Shown here: positions 6,311 through 15,622 of the stretch, one piece after another
How positions within the stretch are numbered: the stretch's first letter is position 1
How the letters are laid out: the number at the start of each line of letters is the position of its first letter
Source: Chryseobacterium jejuense
GTDB lineage: Bacteria; Bacteroidota; Bacteroidia; Flavobacteriales; Weeksellaceae
DNA: 64,000 nucleotides
NCBI RefSeq assembly: GCF_017877355.1
Contig: NZ_JAGIPR010000009.1
Coordinates: 62,001-126,000, forward strand
Direction: 5' to 3'
Program-made: the position numbers and the translations under genes
Notes under the pieces: generated by a model
What the model was told of the DNA's origin: nothing
Database searches by the model: none
The model's input: the letters and a program-made list of their open reading frames with translations, nothing else

Positions 6311-8926
6311 TTGGCCAAAACCGTCTTCAAAAATATATTACAAATTTTAATTATCCTAATTTTTAACAATTTTTTAGCACAGAAAACTCCTGAAAAATTG
6401 CCTAAAAATCTGGTTAAAGATACTATTTCCAAAAAGGATACCATTGTTGCAAAAAAAGAAGCTTTAGATGATGTACTTCAAACAAAAGCAGACGATCAGC
6501 GGCGAGATATCCCTAAAAAGATGACATTCCTTAATAAGAATGCCCAGGTAAAGTATCAGGATATGCAGATTGATGCAGATTATATTTCCATTGATGATAA
6601 TAAAAACCTGATCTATGCCAGAGGAAAATTAGATTCTTTAGGAAAAATCATACAGCCTGTAGTAACTACCCAGGCTGGGAAAAAATACGAAACCAACGAA
6701 TTCAGCTATAATACAAAAACCAAACAGGCTATTGCTTTCAATGCAAGAACAGAGGAAAGTGAAGGAGTAATTATAGCCCAAAAAACAAAAAAATACAATG
6801 ATTCGGTGTTTGCTATGAGAAAAGCAGACTATACCACCGATGAATATTTTGTTAAGAAAAAAGATACGGCAGCAGATTATTTCATGAGGGCTTCCAATAT
6901 TAAGCTGATAAAATCAAAAAATAAATCTCAAATCGTTACAGGACCTATTCAAATGTATATAGAGCAGGTTCCTACACCGCTTATCATGCCTTTTGCAATT
7001 CTTCCTTTCTCGGATAAAAGAGCAGCGGGTATTTTGATTCCGAGTTTCGGGGAAAGAGAAGATGTAGGATTTTTCCTTAATGGTATTGGATATTATCAGC
7101 CGATTGGGGAACATTTTGATCTTAAAGTACTCGCAGATATTTATACCAAAGGAAGCTGGAACCTCCGGCCACAGATGAATTATCAGAAAAAATACCGTTA
7201 CTCCGGAAGCTTTAATGCTGATCTAGGAACTATGATAAGAGGAATCAAAGGACTGGATGATTATACAAAAAACAGTACTTATCGTATCAGCTGGACGCAT
7301 TCCCAGGATTCAAAAGCGAATCCTTTTCTTACATTCAGCGCTTCTGTAGATATTGTAAGTACAAAGTTTTATAATAATACGCTCAATAATCAATATATTT
7401 TGAATAGTGGATCTAATAATGGATCTGTCAGAGTACCTGATGTATTAAGAACCCAGCAGAACTCAACGATAACCCTTACCAAAAGATTTCTGAAACTTCC
7501 GGTAACCATTACAGGAACGGCATCTTACTCACAAAACTTTGCAACAGGATTGGCAGATCTTCGTCTTCCACAGATGAATGTAGCGGTTAATCAGTTTTAT
7601 CTGTTTAAATCGAAATCCGGAGTAAGACAGGGACTTCTTGAAAATATTACTGTAAATACTGGTTTTAACCTGACGAACTTTGTGAATACTCAGGAAAATG
7701 AGTTGTTCAAAAAAGAAATGTGGGATAAAATGCAGACTGGGCTTAAGAACAATATCGCTTTAGCTACCAATACTACTTTGGCTAAATATTTTACATTCAG
7801 TTTAAGTGCTAATATTGATAATGCTTTAACTACAAAAACATTAAACAGATATTATGACCCTGTAAAGAATGTAACGGTAGATGAAATCAATAAAAAATTC
7901 GCAGGATATTCTTCATTTTCAACTACTGCAAGTCTTCAGACAACATTGTACGGGATGATGAAGTTCAAAAAAGGATCTATTGTAGAAGCGGTGAGACACA
8001 TGGTAACTCCAAGTATTGGGTTTACCTACTCTCCGGATTTTTCAAGTCCTAATTTCGGATACTATAAGAACTATTATAATGCAACCGGAGCGCTTACTCC
8101 TTATTCCATCTTTGAAAAAGGAATTATTGGAAGTCCATCAAACAATTTGGTGGGTGCATTAGGTTTCAATATCGGAAACAATATCGAAATGAAGGTGAAA
8201 TCTAAAAGTGATTCTACCGGAGTAAAAAAAGTGAAGATCTTTGAGTCTTTAAACCTTTCAGGAAGCTACAACTTTGCTGCTAAAGATCACCCTTGGTCTA
8301 TTTTCACTATTAATGGACAGTCTTCTTTCTTTAATAATAAACTTACAGTTAATACCAGCCTTTCTCTTGATCCATATAAAATTGAATTCATTCCAGGACA
8401 AGATCAAGGAATCAGAACAGAGAAGTTTGGAGCTTTTGGAGTACAGGGATTCAATGTTCAGTTATCTTACCCTTTAAGCAGCGAAATCTTTGGAGAGAAA
8501 ACCGATTATGCTAAGAAATATTCTTCAAAAGGAGAAGTAAGAAATGAGAATTATTATTTTGATGATGATAACTACTCACGTTTCGATCAGGCATGGACAT
8601 TGAATATTAATGCTAATTATGCCTATTCTAAAGGAACTAACAGGTTTGGAAATAAAATTGCATCTCTAGGTCTTGATGGAAGTATTAAGCTTACTCCTTA
8701 TTGGAACGTTACGGGAAGTACCCATTATGACTTAGTGACTAAAGAATTGGCGTATACAAGAATTGGTTTTTCAAGAGATCAGCGAAGTTTTACCATTAAT
8801 TTTAACTGGGTGCCATTTGGACAATATAAGGTATATGACTTCTTTATTGGGATCAAAGCCAATATCTTAAGTGATGCATTGAAGTATAAGGACAGAAGCT
8901 TTACCCAGCCAAATGCACCTTTCTAA
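6311..8926 (+). CDS. lptD: LPS-assembly outer-membrane protein LptD
   Basis: 871-residue outer-membrane protein of the LptD/OstA class, which inserts lipopolysaccharide in the outer leaflet. Signal peptide about 1-23 (NNFLAQ); OstA-like N-terminal domain about 60-180 (VKYQDMQIDADYISIDDNKN ... ARGKLDS); the rest is a large beta-barrel rich in alternating aromatic strands. The start is TTG: a stop codon lies six codons upstream and the next in-frame ATG would remove the signal peptide. The order amidase / lptD / ridA is a familiar Flavobacteriia arrangement. The family call is firm; the start is less so. Confidence 0.88.
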   Translation: MAKTVFKNILQILIILIFNNFLAQKTPEKLPKNLVKDTISKKDTIVAKKEALDDVLQTKADDQRRDIPKKMTFLNKNAQVKYQDMQIDADYISIDDNKNLIYARGKLDSLGKIIQPVVTTQAGKKYETNEFSYNTKTKQAIAFNARTEESEGVIIAQKTKKYNDSVFAMRKADYTTDEYFVKKKDTAADYFMRASNIKLIKSKNKSQIVTGPIQMYIEQVPTPLIMPFAILPFSDKRAAGILIPSFGEREDVGFFLNGIGYYQPIGEHFDLKVLADIYTKGSWNLRPQMNYQKKYRYSGSFNADLGTMIRGIKGLDDYTKNSTYRISWTHSQDSKANPFLTFSASVDIVSTKFYNNTLNNQYILNSGSNNGSVRVPDVLRTQQNSTITLTKRFLKLPVTITGTASYSQNFATGLADLRLPQMNVAVNQFYLFKSKSGVRQGLLENITVNTGFNLTNFVNTQENELFKKEMWDKMQTGLKNNIALATNTTLAKYFTFSLSANIDNALTTKTLNRYYDPVKNVTVDEINKKFAGYSSFSTTASLQTTLYGMMKFKKGSIVEAVRHMVTPSIGFTYSPDFSSPNFGYYKNYYNATGALTPYSIFEKGIIGSPSNNLVGALGFNIGNNIEMKVKSKSDSTGVKKVKIFESLNLSGSYNFAAKDHPWSIFTINGQSSFFNNKLTVNTSLSLDPYKIEFIPGQDQGIRTEKFGAFGVQGFNVQLSYPLSSEIFGEKTDYAKKYSSKGEVRNENYYFDDDNYSRFDQAWTLNINANYAYSKGTNRFGNKIASLGLDGSIKLTPYWNVTGSTHYDLVTKELAYTRIGFSRDQRSFTINFNWVPFGQYKVYDFFIGIKANILSDALKYKDRSFTQPNAPF

Positions 8927-8933
8927 TATCAGA

Positions 8934-8964
8934 TTGGCATTTGACAATATAAATTTTATATTTG
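8934..8964 (+). promoter_or_regulatory. Promoter of the ridA operon
   Basis: TTG (8934-8936), 20 bp, TATATTTG (8957-8964), 10 bp after the lptD stop. The predicted transcript would carry a leader of about 85 nt containing a 17-codon open frame. Confidence 0.7.
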
Positions 8965-8992
8965 CATCCAAAATAAATCTAACGAGATTATC

Positions 8993-9046
8993 ATGAAATT
9001 GCTTAACTTTTGGTTGGTAATGAAAGATAATTTCACAAAAAAATAA
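8993..9046 (+). CDS. Possible 17-residue leader peptide
   Basis: A short open frame (MKLLNFWLVMKDNFTKK) lies between the ridA promoter and ridA, 10 nt before the ridA ATG. It is the only ATG-initiated frame in the leader. Nothing else supports translation; it may be a chance frame. Confidence 0.3.
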   Translation: MKLLNFWLVMKDNFTKK

Positions 9047-9056
9047 ATATCCGTAT

Positions 9057-9437
9057 ATGAAACAAATAATCAATACAGTTAATGCACCTGCGGCTATCGG
9101 TCCTTATTCACAAGCTAATATGGCTAACGGAGTTTTATACATCTCCGGACAGATTCCTGTAGATCCTGCAACGGGTAAACTGGTAGAAGGAATTGAAAAG
9201 GAAACGCATCAGGTAATGAAAAACCTTGAGGCAATCCTTACAGAAGCTGGAATGACTTTTAAAAACGTTGTAAAAGCAACCATCTTCCTTAAGAGCATGG
9301 ATGATTTTGCTGTAATGAACGATATTTACGCTTCTTATTTAGATGCAGAAAGTTACCCGGCACGTGAAACTGTACAGGTTTCTTGTCTGCCTAAAAATGT
9401 GGATATTGAAATTTCTATGATCGCACATCAGGATTAA
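9057..9437 (+). CDS. ridA: RidA family enamine/imine deaminase
   Basis: 126 residues, the usual length for RidA (YjgF/YER057c/UK114). It starts MKQIINTVNAPAAIGPYSQA and has ISGQIPVDPATGKLV, the conserved YPARETVQVSCLPKNVDIEI with the family Arg, and a trimeric-fold layout. RidA hydrolyses reactive 2-aminoacrylate-type enamines formed by PLP enzymes. Its stop overlaps the next ATG by one base (TAATG), so the two genes are translationally coupled. Confidence 0.95.
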   Translation: MKQIINTVNAPAAIGPYSQANMANGVLYISGQIPVDPATGKLVEGIEKETHQVMKNLEAILTEAGMTFKNVVKATIFLKSMDDFAVMNDIYASYLDAESYPARETVQVSCLPKNVDIEISMIAHQD

Positions 9438-9892
9438 TGAACTTTATAAGAAATACATTTGCGATATTGATGGGCCTTGGGATAACAGGGCTTATTATTA
9501 CTCTTGGTATAAGAGCTTTTCCGCAATGGGTTACTTTCGAAGCTTTTGCTCCGTTTGAGCATTGGCAGAGATTTCTTTTCAGTATGAAGGACGATAAGGC
9601 CTTTTTCGGCTTTCTTTTGTTTATTTCCGGACTGGGAACTACCATTGGTGGAGTAGCAACCGCAATCATTGTTAAATACGCTAAAGTGGCCTATGCTATT
9701 CTGATTGGTTTCATTATGCTTTTTATCGCAATGCTGGATGTAATTATATTTCCTTATCATCCTACATTTTATAAGATTTCAATCTTCCTTACCTTTTTTC
9801 CGTTTTCCTGGATTGGGGGTAAGATTGTAGAAGTGATCTATGAGCGGAACAAGAAGAAAAGAATCGCTGAGAAAATGAATAAACCCAAATAA
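9437..9892 (+). CDS. Four-helix membrane protein, unknown function
   Basis: 151 residues with about four hydrophobic segments (roughly 5-25, 54-76, 80-105 and 111-130) and a strongly basic tail (ERNKKKRIAEKMNKPK). It shares one base with ridA and ends 9 bp before a strong terminator. I do not recognise a family; it is an inner-membrane protein by composition. Confidence 0.75.
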   Translation: MNFIRNTFAILMGLGITGLIITLGIRAFPQWVTFEAFAPFEHWQRFLFSMKDDKAFFGFLLFISGLGTTIGGVATAIIVKYAKVAYAILIGFIMLFIAMLDVIIFPYHPTFYKISIFLTFFPFSWIGGKIVEVIYERNKKKRIAEKMNKPK

Positions 9893-9900
9893 ATAATAAA

Positions 9901-9930
9901 AAAAACGCTGCAAATCTTTGCAGCGTTTTT
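9901..9930. terminator. Bidirectional terminator between ridA operon and htrA
   Basis: Perfect 14-bp stem (AAAAACGCTGCAAA / TTTGCAGCGTTTTT) with a 2-nt nominal loop between convergent genes. A runs on one side and T runs on the other allow termination in both directions. Confidence 0.88.
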
Positions 9931-9965
9931 CTTTGATATGAAAATAACTATTGTTTAGTTGTTGA

Positions 9966-11495
9966 TTAAGGCATTTTAAATCCTTTCGTGTACATTCTTC
10001 CATAGTCATCCACAAACTTCACCTGTACATTTCCTTGGTATTTACTCAATATGCTTTCGATGTCTTTCTGTGAATTTACCGGCTTGCCATTTATTTCAAT
10101 GATGATATAGTTGTCTACGATTCCGATCTTAGCCATTTCTCCTCCTTCAGATACGTTTTTAGTGACTACACCGCTATTCAGACCATATTCGGTTTTGAAT
10201 CTTTCAGTAAGAGGATCAAATTCAGCTCCGATTTTTTCGGTTACACTAAGATCTGCCTTAGTTCTTGTAGATGTCCCACCTTTCTGGTCTCTCAAAGTTA
10301 CATTTGTTGTAGCTTCTTTACCATTTCTTGAATAGGTTACCTGAACTTTATCACCAGGACGCTTGCTTCCAATAGACATAGAAAGATCAGCAAAATCAGT
10401 GATATCGTAGTTGTCTATTTTTGTAATGATATCTCCTTTTTTCAGTCCAGCATCTTCTGCGCCACTGTTATCCCCAAATCCTGTTACATAGATTCCGCTA
10501 CCAGACTTAATCATGGTTTTGAATTGTTTGTTATAGGCCTGAACCTGTTGGTCATTGGAAAGGTCTAAAGACTGAACCCCTAAGAATCCTCTTTGTACGA
10601 TACCGAACTTCTTGATATCCTCAACAATTTTTCTGGCTAAATTGGATGGAACGGCAAATCCGTACCCTTGATAATATCCTGTTGTAGACTGGATCGCAGA
10701 GTTGATCCCGATAAGTTCCCCATTAGTATTTACCAAAGCTCCTCCAGAGTTACCAGGGTTGATGGCAGCATCTGTCTGAATAAAACTCTCAATAGGATTA
10801 CTTGCTTTTCCCTGGCTTCCTAAGATACCTATTCCTCTTCCTTTAGCAGAAACAATACCTGCAGTTACGGTAGAGTTTAATCCCAATGGATTTCCTACAG
10901 CCAATACCCATTGTCCTACATCAATATTGTCAGAGTTGGCAAAGTTTAAGTAAGGAAGTCCTTTTTCTTCAATCTTTAATAGAGAAATATCTGTGTTGGG
11001 GTCAGTTCCCACTAAAGTTGCGATATATGATTTTTTGTTGCTCAGGACAACTTCAAGTTTATTAGCACCTGCCACTACGTGGTTGTTCGAGATGATATAT
11101 CCGTCAGGAGAAATAATTACTCCGGAACCCATTCCTGAAGGCATATTGTCCGGAGCCTGTTGTTGCTTTTGTCTTTGCTGGCCTCTTCCACCAAACGGAT
11201 CTCCGAAGAAATAATCGAACAGATCCTGCTCAGTAGCTCTGCTTGCTGTTCTGCTTTGATAATTTTTAATGGTAACCACAGCAGGAACAGTTGTTTTAGC
11301 CGCTTTTACAAAGTCATCACCTACTGCTCCGGTATTCATACCTGCAAATGATGTGTTAGGAGCTGATGTTGTGAAAAATGACTGATCTCCGTTATTGGAG
11401 TCATGTCCGAAATATTGTATAGCTCCAACGGTAGTAGCCCCAGAAATAACTCCGACTACTGCAAATGGTAATAGTTTTTTTAAAGTACTCTTCAT
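9966..11495 (-). CDS. HtrA/DegP family periplasmic serine protease
   Basis: 509 residues from the ATG at 11493-11495; an upstream in-frame ATG at 11573 would add 26 polar residues before the hydrophobic N-terminal segment. The trypsin-like domain has the full triad: H139 (NNHVV), D169 (NTDISLL) and S250 (GNSGG). Two PDZ domains follow (about 315-410 and 430-505). A Gln-rich insert (RGQQRQKQQQ) lies in the LA loop at about 105-113. This is a periplasmic quality-control protease and chaperone for misfolded envelope proteins. Confidence 0.95.
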   Translation of the reverse strand: MKSTLKKLLPFAVVGVISGATTVGAIQYFGHDSNNGDQSFFTTSAPNTSFAGMNTGAVGDDFVKAAKTTVPAVVTIKNYQSRTASRATEQDLFDYFFGDPFGGRGQQRQKQQQAPDNMPSGMGSGVIISPDGYIISNNHVVAGANKLEVVLSNKKSYIATLVGTDPNTDISLLKIEEKGLPYLNFANSDNIDVGQWVLAVGNPLGLNSTVTAGIVSAKGRGIGILGSQGKASNPIESFIQTDAAINPGNSGGALVNTNGELIGINSAIQSTTGYYQGYGFAVPSNLARKIVEDIKKFGIVQRGFLGVQSLDLSNDQQVQAYNKQFKTMIKSGSGIYVTGFGDNSGAEDAGLKKGDIITKIDNYDITDFADLSMSIGSKRPGDKVQVTYSRNGKEATTNVTLRDQKGGTSTRTKADLSVTEKIGAEFDPLTERFKTEYGLNSGVVTKNVSEGGEMAKIGIVDNYIIIEINGKPVNSQKDIESILSKYQGNVQVKFVDDYGRMYTKGFKMP

Positions 11496-11546
11496 TGTAT
11501 ATCTTTCTTGTTTATTAATTAATTTCTTTTTATGTTTTTGAGTAAA

Positions 11547-11573
11547 CAAATTTAATGTTAAATAGGTAATCAA
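11547..11573 (-). promoter_or_regulatory. Promoter of htrA
   Basis: On the minus strand: TTG (11571-11573), 16 bp, TAAATTTG (11547-11554), upstream of the chosen start at 11495. Spacing is slightly shorter than usual. Confidence 0.55.
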
Positions 11574-11845
11574 TTAGTATGCTATGTTTCAATTTTAACT
11601 AAAATTTAACGGCTATTATGTCATTTTATACATTATGTCATAATTGTTAAGCCTGATATTAACAAAACTTAAAATAAAATTAAATGAAATATGACAAAAT
11701 GTTGCCATAACTAAGTACAATATAAAAAGTATTTTTCATTACTCATCACCGGCAGCTGTCAATTATCATTAAGCTAATGAAGAGGCATTAATTTGAAAAT
11801 GTTTATCTTTGCAAAAATATTTTTCTCACTTAAAACGTTTATAGC
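11574..11845. other. AT-rich gap between htrA and trhO
   Basis: No gene is visible. The right part holds TATCTTTG (11804-11811), a -7-like box 34 nt before the trhO-like ATG. No repeat or terminator stands out. Confidence 0.5.
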
Positions 11846-13216
11846 ATGCAACTGTATAACACCTTAAGCGCAGAAGAAAGAGCTAGACTTATTGATGAAG
11901 CTGGTAAGGAACGTCTTACTTTATCTTTCTATGCGTACGCTAAAATTGAAGATCCCAAAAAATTTCGTGACGACCTATTTGTAGCCTGGAACGCCCTTGA
12001 TGCGCTTGGCCGTATTTATGTTGCCCATGAAGGAATTAATGCTCAGATGAGCGTTCCTGCAGATCAATTTGAAGCTTTCCGCAATACGTTAGAAGTATAT
12101 GACTTTATGAAAGGAATTCGTTTGAATGTAGCGGTAGAGCAAGACAATCATTCCTTTTTAAAATTGACCATTAAAGTAAGAAATAAAATTGTTGCTGATG
12201 GTCTTAATGACGATACTTTTGATGTAACCAACAAAGGAGTTCACTTAAAAGCTCAGGAATTTAATAATATGCTTGACGATCCTAACACCATTGTAGTTGA
12301 CTTTAGAAATCACTATGAAAGTGAAGTAGGACACTTTGAAGGTGCTATTACTCCTGATGTAGAAAACTTCAGAGAAAGTTTACCAATCATCAAAGAACAA
12401 TTACAGGATTTCAAAGAAGATAAAAACTTATTGATGTATTGTACTGGAGGGATCCGTTGTGAAAAAGCCAGTGCATATTTCAAACACCAAGGGTTTAAAA
12501 ACGTATTCCAGCTGGAAGGAGGAATTATTGAATACACCCGTCAGATTAAAGAAGAAGGGATAGACAGTAAATTCATTGGGAAGAACTTTGTGTTCGATCA
12601 CCGTTTAGGAGAAAGAATCACAGACGATATTATTTCTCAGTGTCACCAATGTGGAAAACCTTGTGATAATCATACCAATTGTGCTAATGATGCCTGTCAC
12701 CTGTTATTTATTCAGTGTGATGAATGTAAGGCGGCAATGGAAAACTGTTGTTCTACAGAATGTTTAGATACCATCCATTTACCTTTGGAAGAGCAGCTGA
12801 AATTAAGAAAAGGATTACAAGTTGGAAATAAAGTATTCAGAAAAGGAAAATCTGATGCTTTGAAGTTTAAAAACTCAGGTGATCTGCCTAAAACTCCTTT
12901 AGCAAAAGCTGAAACCAAAAACATTCGTCAGAAAATAGCTGTTAAAAAAGTGTTGGTTGGAAAAGCAGAACATTACTTCTCAAAATCAAAAATTGGACAG
13001 TTTTTAATTGAAAATAAAGAAGTTTCAGTAGGAGATAAAGTATTGATTTCCGGTCCTACAACTGGTGAACAGGAATTTATAATTACTCAGATTTATGCAA
13101 ATGGAGGTCCTTGCGAAACTGCAAAACTGGGAGATCAGATCACATTTGAAATTCCGTTTAGAGTTCGTTTGTCAGATAAACTGTATAAAATTCTTGAACC
13201 TGCTGAAAACGCATAA
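11846..13216 (+). CDS. trhO: TrhO-type tRNA U34 hydroxylase with extra C-terminal domain
   Basis: 456 residues. The first ~320 match TrhO (YceA), the rhodanese-domain enzyme for 5-hydroxyuridine at tRNA position 34: an N-terminal ferredoxin-like part (IYVAHEGINAQ), a rhodanese domain with active Cys199 in YCTGGIRCEK, and a Cys-rich tail (CHQCGKPCDNHTNC ... CDECKAAMENCC) at 266-306. Residues about 325-456 are additional; VGKAEHYFSKSKIGQFLI ... VGDKVLISGP ... ITFEIPFRVRLSDKLYKI resembles the small C-terminal beta-barrel of U32 peptidase-family proteins (TrhP). Followed after 39 bp by the cyclo-ligase gene. Confidence 0.88.
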   Translation: MQLYNTLSAEERARLIDEAGKERLTLSFYAYAKIEDPKKFRDDLFVAWNALDALGRIYVAHEGINAQMSVPADQFEAFRNTLEVYDFMKGIRLNVAVEQDNHSFLKLTIKVRNKIVADGLNDDTFDVTNKGVHLKAQEFNNMLDDPNTIVVDFRNHYESEVGHFEGAITPDVENFRESLPIIKEQLQDFKEDKNLLMYCTGGIRCEKASAYFKHQGFKNVFQLEGGIIEYTRQIKEEGIDSKFIGKNFVFDHRLGERITDDIISQCHQCGKPCDNHTNCANDACHLLFIQCDECKAAMENCCSTECLDTIHLPLEEQLKLRKGLQVGNKVFRKGKSDALKFKNSGDLPKTPLAKAETKNIRQKIAVKKVLVGKAEHYFSKSKIGQFLIENKEVSVGDKVLISGPTTGEQEFIITQIYANGGPCETAKLGDQITFEIPFRVRLSDKLYKILEPAENA

Positions 13217-13255
13217 TGTATAAAGAAACTGTTCAGTAAAAATAATATAACTGTT

Positions 13256-13831
13256 ATGTTGAAAACTGAGCTTAGAAAAAAATATATGCAACAAAGAAAA
13301 GCCTTGTCTTGTGATGAGGCTTTCTTTTTATCTGAAAAGATTTTTCAGAATTTCATTACTTACTTTAAGCCTTATGCAGGACAGAAAATTCATATTTTCG
13401 TTCCGATTGAGAAGTTTAATGAGATTGATACTCAAATCTTCATCAATTATTTTTTAGCACAAAATATACGCGTTTATGTGCCTAAAGTTATAGAAGATCA
13501 ACTAATTACTATTGAGGTTTTCAATGACACTGTATTTGAAATAAACAGTTGGGGAATTTCTGAACCTGTTTCCAATGAAGATTCCGGAGAAGATTATTTT
13601 CATTATGTGATTACTCCGCTTTTATACTGTGACCGCAATGGGAATAGAGTAGGATATGGAAAGGGTTTCTATGACGGACTTTTCCAAAGCTTATCTCCAG
13701 AGACAAAAAAAATCGGTGTCAATTATTTTGACCCCGATGATTCTATTGATGATGTCTGGGAAAATGATATTCCCCTCCACTATTTGGTTACGCCTACAGA
13801 AGTACTGTCTTTTTTTAGCGGTTTGGAATAA
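13256..13831 (+). CDS. 5-formyltetrahydrofolate cyclo-ligase
   Basis: 191 residues, normal for the MTHFS family. It converts 5-formyl-THF to 5,10-methenyl-THF with ATP. Visible motifs: N-terminal LRKKYMQQRKALS, the IHIFVPIEKFNEIDT region, and the signature NRVGYGKGFYDGLF that binds phosphate and folate. Its 3' end overlaps the convergent lipoprotein gene by 52 bp. Confidence 0.93.
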   Translation: MLKTELRKKYMQQRKALSCDEAFFLSEKIFQNFITYFKPYAGQKIHIFVPIEKFNEIDTQIFINYFLAQNIRVYVPKVIEDQLITIEVFNDTVFEINSWGISEPVSNEDSGEDYFHYVITPLLYCDRNGNRVGYGKGFYDGLFQSLSPETKKIGVNYFDPDDSIDDVWENDIPLHYLVTPTEVLSFFSGLE

Positions 13832-14358
13832 AAATCTAAAAAGTAAAATTTAAACTCCTTTTTCATTTTGGAGGTTGACAGTAATATATATTGGGCATTC
13901 TTTTCAAAGCTTCCCAAAGACTTATTCTTATCATCAAAATATTCTACATTGAATTTAGCATAGTCTAAGGTGTCTTTTTTATAGAATTCTTTATAAACAC
14001 TCAGCTCGTTTACCTTTGCAGCCTTCACTTTCATACTATCCAGTTCCTTAAACATCCTTTTGAAGGTCAGAGAGTCCGGTTTGTGGAAATAACTCTCCAT
14101 TTGTGAATAAATAAAACTGTCTACTTCAGTATTTCTGTTACCGCTAACATAGAGAGTAGATAGATCTAGAAGCTCCTGAACTTTCTGCTTGGTAATAGAA
14201 TTAATAGCCTGCATACTATCCATTTGTACAGCCGGGTAACTTCTTGTGTTATTGCTGTTTCTTAGTTTATCTAGGTCGCTAGCTTCTGTTTTCTTATTAC
14301 AGGCAGCAAATAAAGTCAGAAGTATAGTGAGGATTAAAAAATTATTTATTCTTTTCAT
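13780..14358 (-). CDS. Putative lipoprotein, unknown function
   Basis: 192 residues from the ATG at 14356-14358 (a start at 14370 is also possible). MKRINNFLILTILLTLFAAC is a lipoprotein signal with a lipobox. The body is polar and helical with no motif I recognise. The gene overlaps the end of the upstream membrane-protein gene by 17 bp, so the two are probably one operon, and it overlaps the convergent cyclo-ligase gene by 52 bp at its own 3' end. Confidence 0.75.
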   Translation of the reverse strand: MKRINNFLILTILLTLFAACNKKTEASDLDKLRNSNNTRSYPAVQMDSMQAINSITKQKVQELLDLSTLYVSGNRNTEVDSFIYSQMESYFHKPDSLTFKRMFKELDSMKVKAAKVNELSVYKEFYKKDTLDYAKFNVEYFDDKNKSLGSFEKNAQYILLSTSKMKKEFKFYFLDFYSKPLKKDSTSVGVTK

Positions 14359-15517
14359 CTGTAGTCGCAATTTTGAATTTAATGGATACGATCTTACCGT
14401 TGTCTTTTTTCATTTCTATTACATTCAGATTTTTCAGAGATGTAGTAGGAGTAGTAACGAGGGTGATATACTTTTGTTTGTCTATTTTTTCAATACCATA
14501 GGTGTTATTGTCATATACCTGGTAGATAACAGCATTGTTGCTGATTAGATTTTCCAGCTGATTTCTTTTCTGCTTAATAAGGGCTACCTGCTCTTCTGAG
14601 TTTCCTGTAATATCTTTTCTTGAGAAATAATAAGCGGCCATTTTGTAATCATCAGGCTTAAGCTCAATTTTTTCTTCTTCAGGAGCATTTTCAAGATTTC
14701 TGCTTACTTCCAGTGGCTCATAAAACGCTGCACTGATTTTCATTTTCAGGTTTTTATCCTTGGTTGAATAAGCGAAACATTCACCAGGTTTTATTTTGTA
14801 CATCAAAGGAGATTCATTTTCCTTGATAATCATAATGTCTAAGGTGTTAATAACAAAGGTTCCTCTGTCTTTATCAATAAAGCAATAAGTATAAGTTTTT
14901 GAAAAAAGGACATCTTTGAATCCCAATAGACCCGTTATGGCAATTAAAACGGAAGTAATAACTGCCCAGGCATTCTTTTTTAAGAAATTCTTCTTAGTTG
15001 GAATGGTTGTAATTTCAACTTCACTGGATGTAATTTGTTTTTTATTAACTTCTTGATTATCAGTATTTGTTTTTTGTAAATCAGTGTTTTCAGTGGGTTT
15101 TATTTCAATGTTTTTAGGCTGAATTTCATTTTTCTGGAGTTCTGGGGCTGAAGAAACTATTTTTTCCAGTTCATTGATCTCTTCTTCTTCCAGATTTTCA
15201 TTTTCCTGCAATAATTCTCCAGCAAAAAGATGCTGCTTCTTGAATTCATACCATGAGTCGTACCCCGCATAAATACTCAATAAATTGAGCATATCTATTC
15301 TTGGTAATTTAGTGACTGGTGAAGTTTTGAAATAGGTGTAAAATGACTTTTCGCTGATGTTACCTTTCGCTTTTTTGCGCAAATCTTCCTGAAAATATAT
15401 GATATCTATACCCTTCCACTTAGATATGTCATCCTGTGAAGGGGTATATTCTTTTAAATATTGACCTTGGACATCCTTTTTTAGCTGTTCAAAGTGTAAT
15501 AGATCTAAATCTGTCAA
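14342..15517 (-). CDS. Single-pass membrane protein with N-terminal cytoplasmic domain
   Basis: 391 residues. The N-terminal ~95 residues (KNISEKSFYTYF-like helix pattern, then LPRIDMLNLLSIYAGYDSWYEFKKQH) form a helical domain seen in Bacteroidota proteins, possibly helix-turn-helix-like. A Glu/Lys/Thr-rich linker follows, one membrane helix lies at about 182-205 (AWAVITSVLIAITGLLGF), and an external beta-rich domain fills the rest. I cannot name the family. A full promoter lies upstream; the following lipoprotein overlaps by 17 bp and may be its partner. Confidence 0.75.
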   Translation of the reverse strand: MTDLDLLHFEQLKKDVQGQYLKEYTPSQDDISKWKGIDIIYFQEDLRKKAKGNISEKSFYTYFKTSPVTKLPRIDMLNLLSIYAGYDSWYEFKKQHLFAGELLQENENLEEEEINELEKIVSSAPELQKNEIQPKNIEIKPTENTDLQKTNTDNQEVNKKQITSSEVEITTIPTKKNFLKKNAWAVITSVLIAITGLLGFKDVLFSKTYTYCFIDKDRGTFVINTLDIMIIKENESPLMYKIKPGECFAYSTKDKNLKMKISAAFYEPLEVSRNLENAPEEEKIELKPDDYKMAAYYFSRKDITGNSEEQVALIKQKRNQLENLISNNAVIYQVYDNNTYGIEKIDKQKYITLVTTPTTSLKNLNVIEMKKDNGKIVSIKFKIATTDEKNK

Positions 15518-15576
15518 TTTTTTTAAAATAATTAAATTGTTGATTATCAGTTATGTTTTTTTGTAAAACTATTTTA

Positions 15577-15607
15577 CAAAGGTATTACAATTATTTTTCA
15601 TAAACAA
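15577..15607 (-). promoter_or_regulatory. Promoter of the 15.5 kb membrane-protein operon
   Basis: On the minus strand: TTG (15605-15607), 20 bp, TACCTTTG (15577-15584), about 60 nt before the ATG. A plus-strand -7-like TACCTTTG (15623-15630) for the divergent Ala-rich lipoprotein lies 16 bp beyond its TTG. Confidence 0.65.
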
Positions 15608-15622
15608 ACTTTCTAACTGCTA

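Noticed and set aside
9434..9760. Minus-strand frames inside the ridA-linked membrane gene
   Set aside because: They are shadows of a plus-strand gene that is coupled to ridA and has clear membrane helices.
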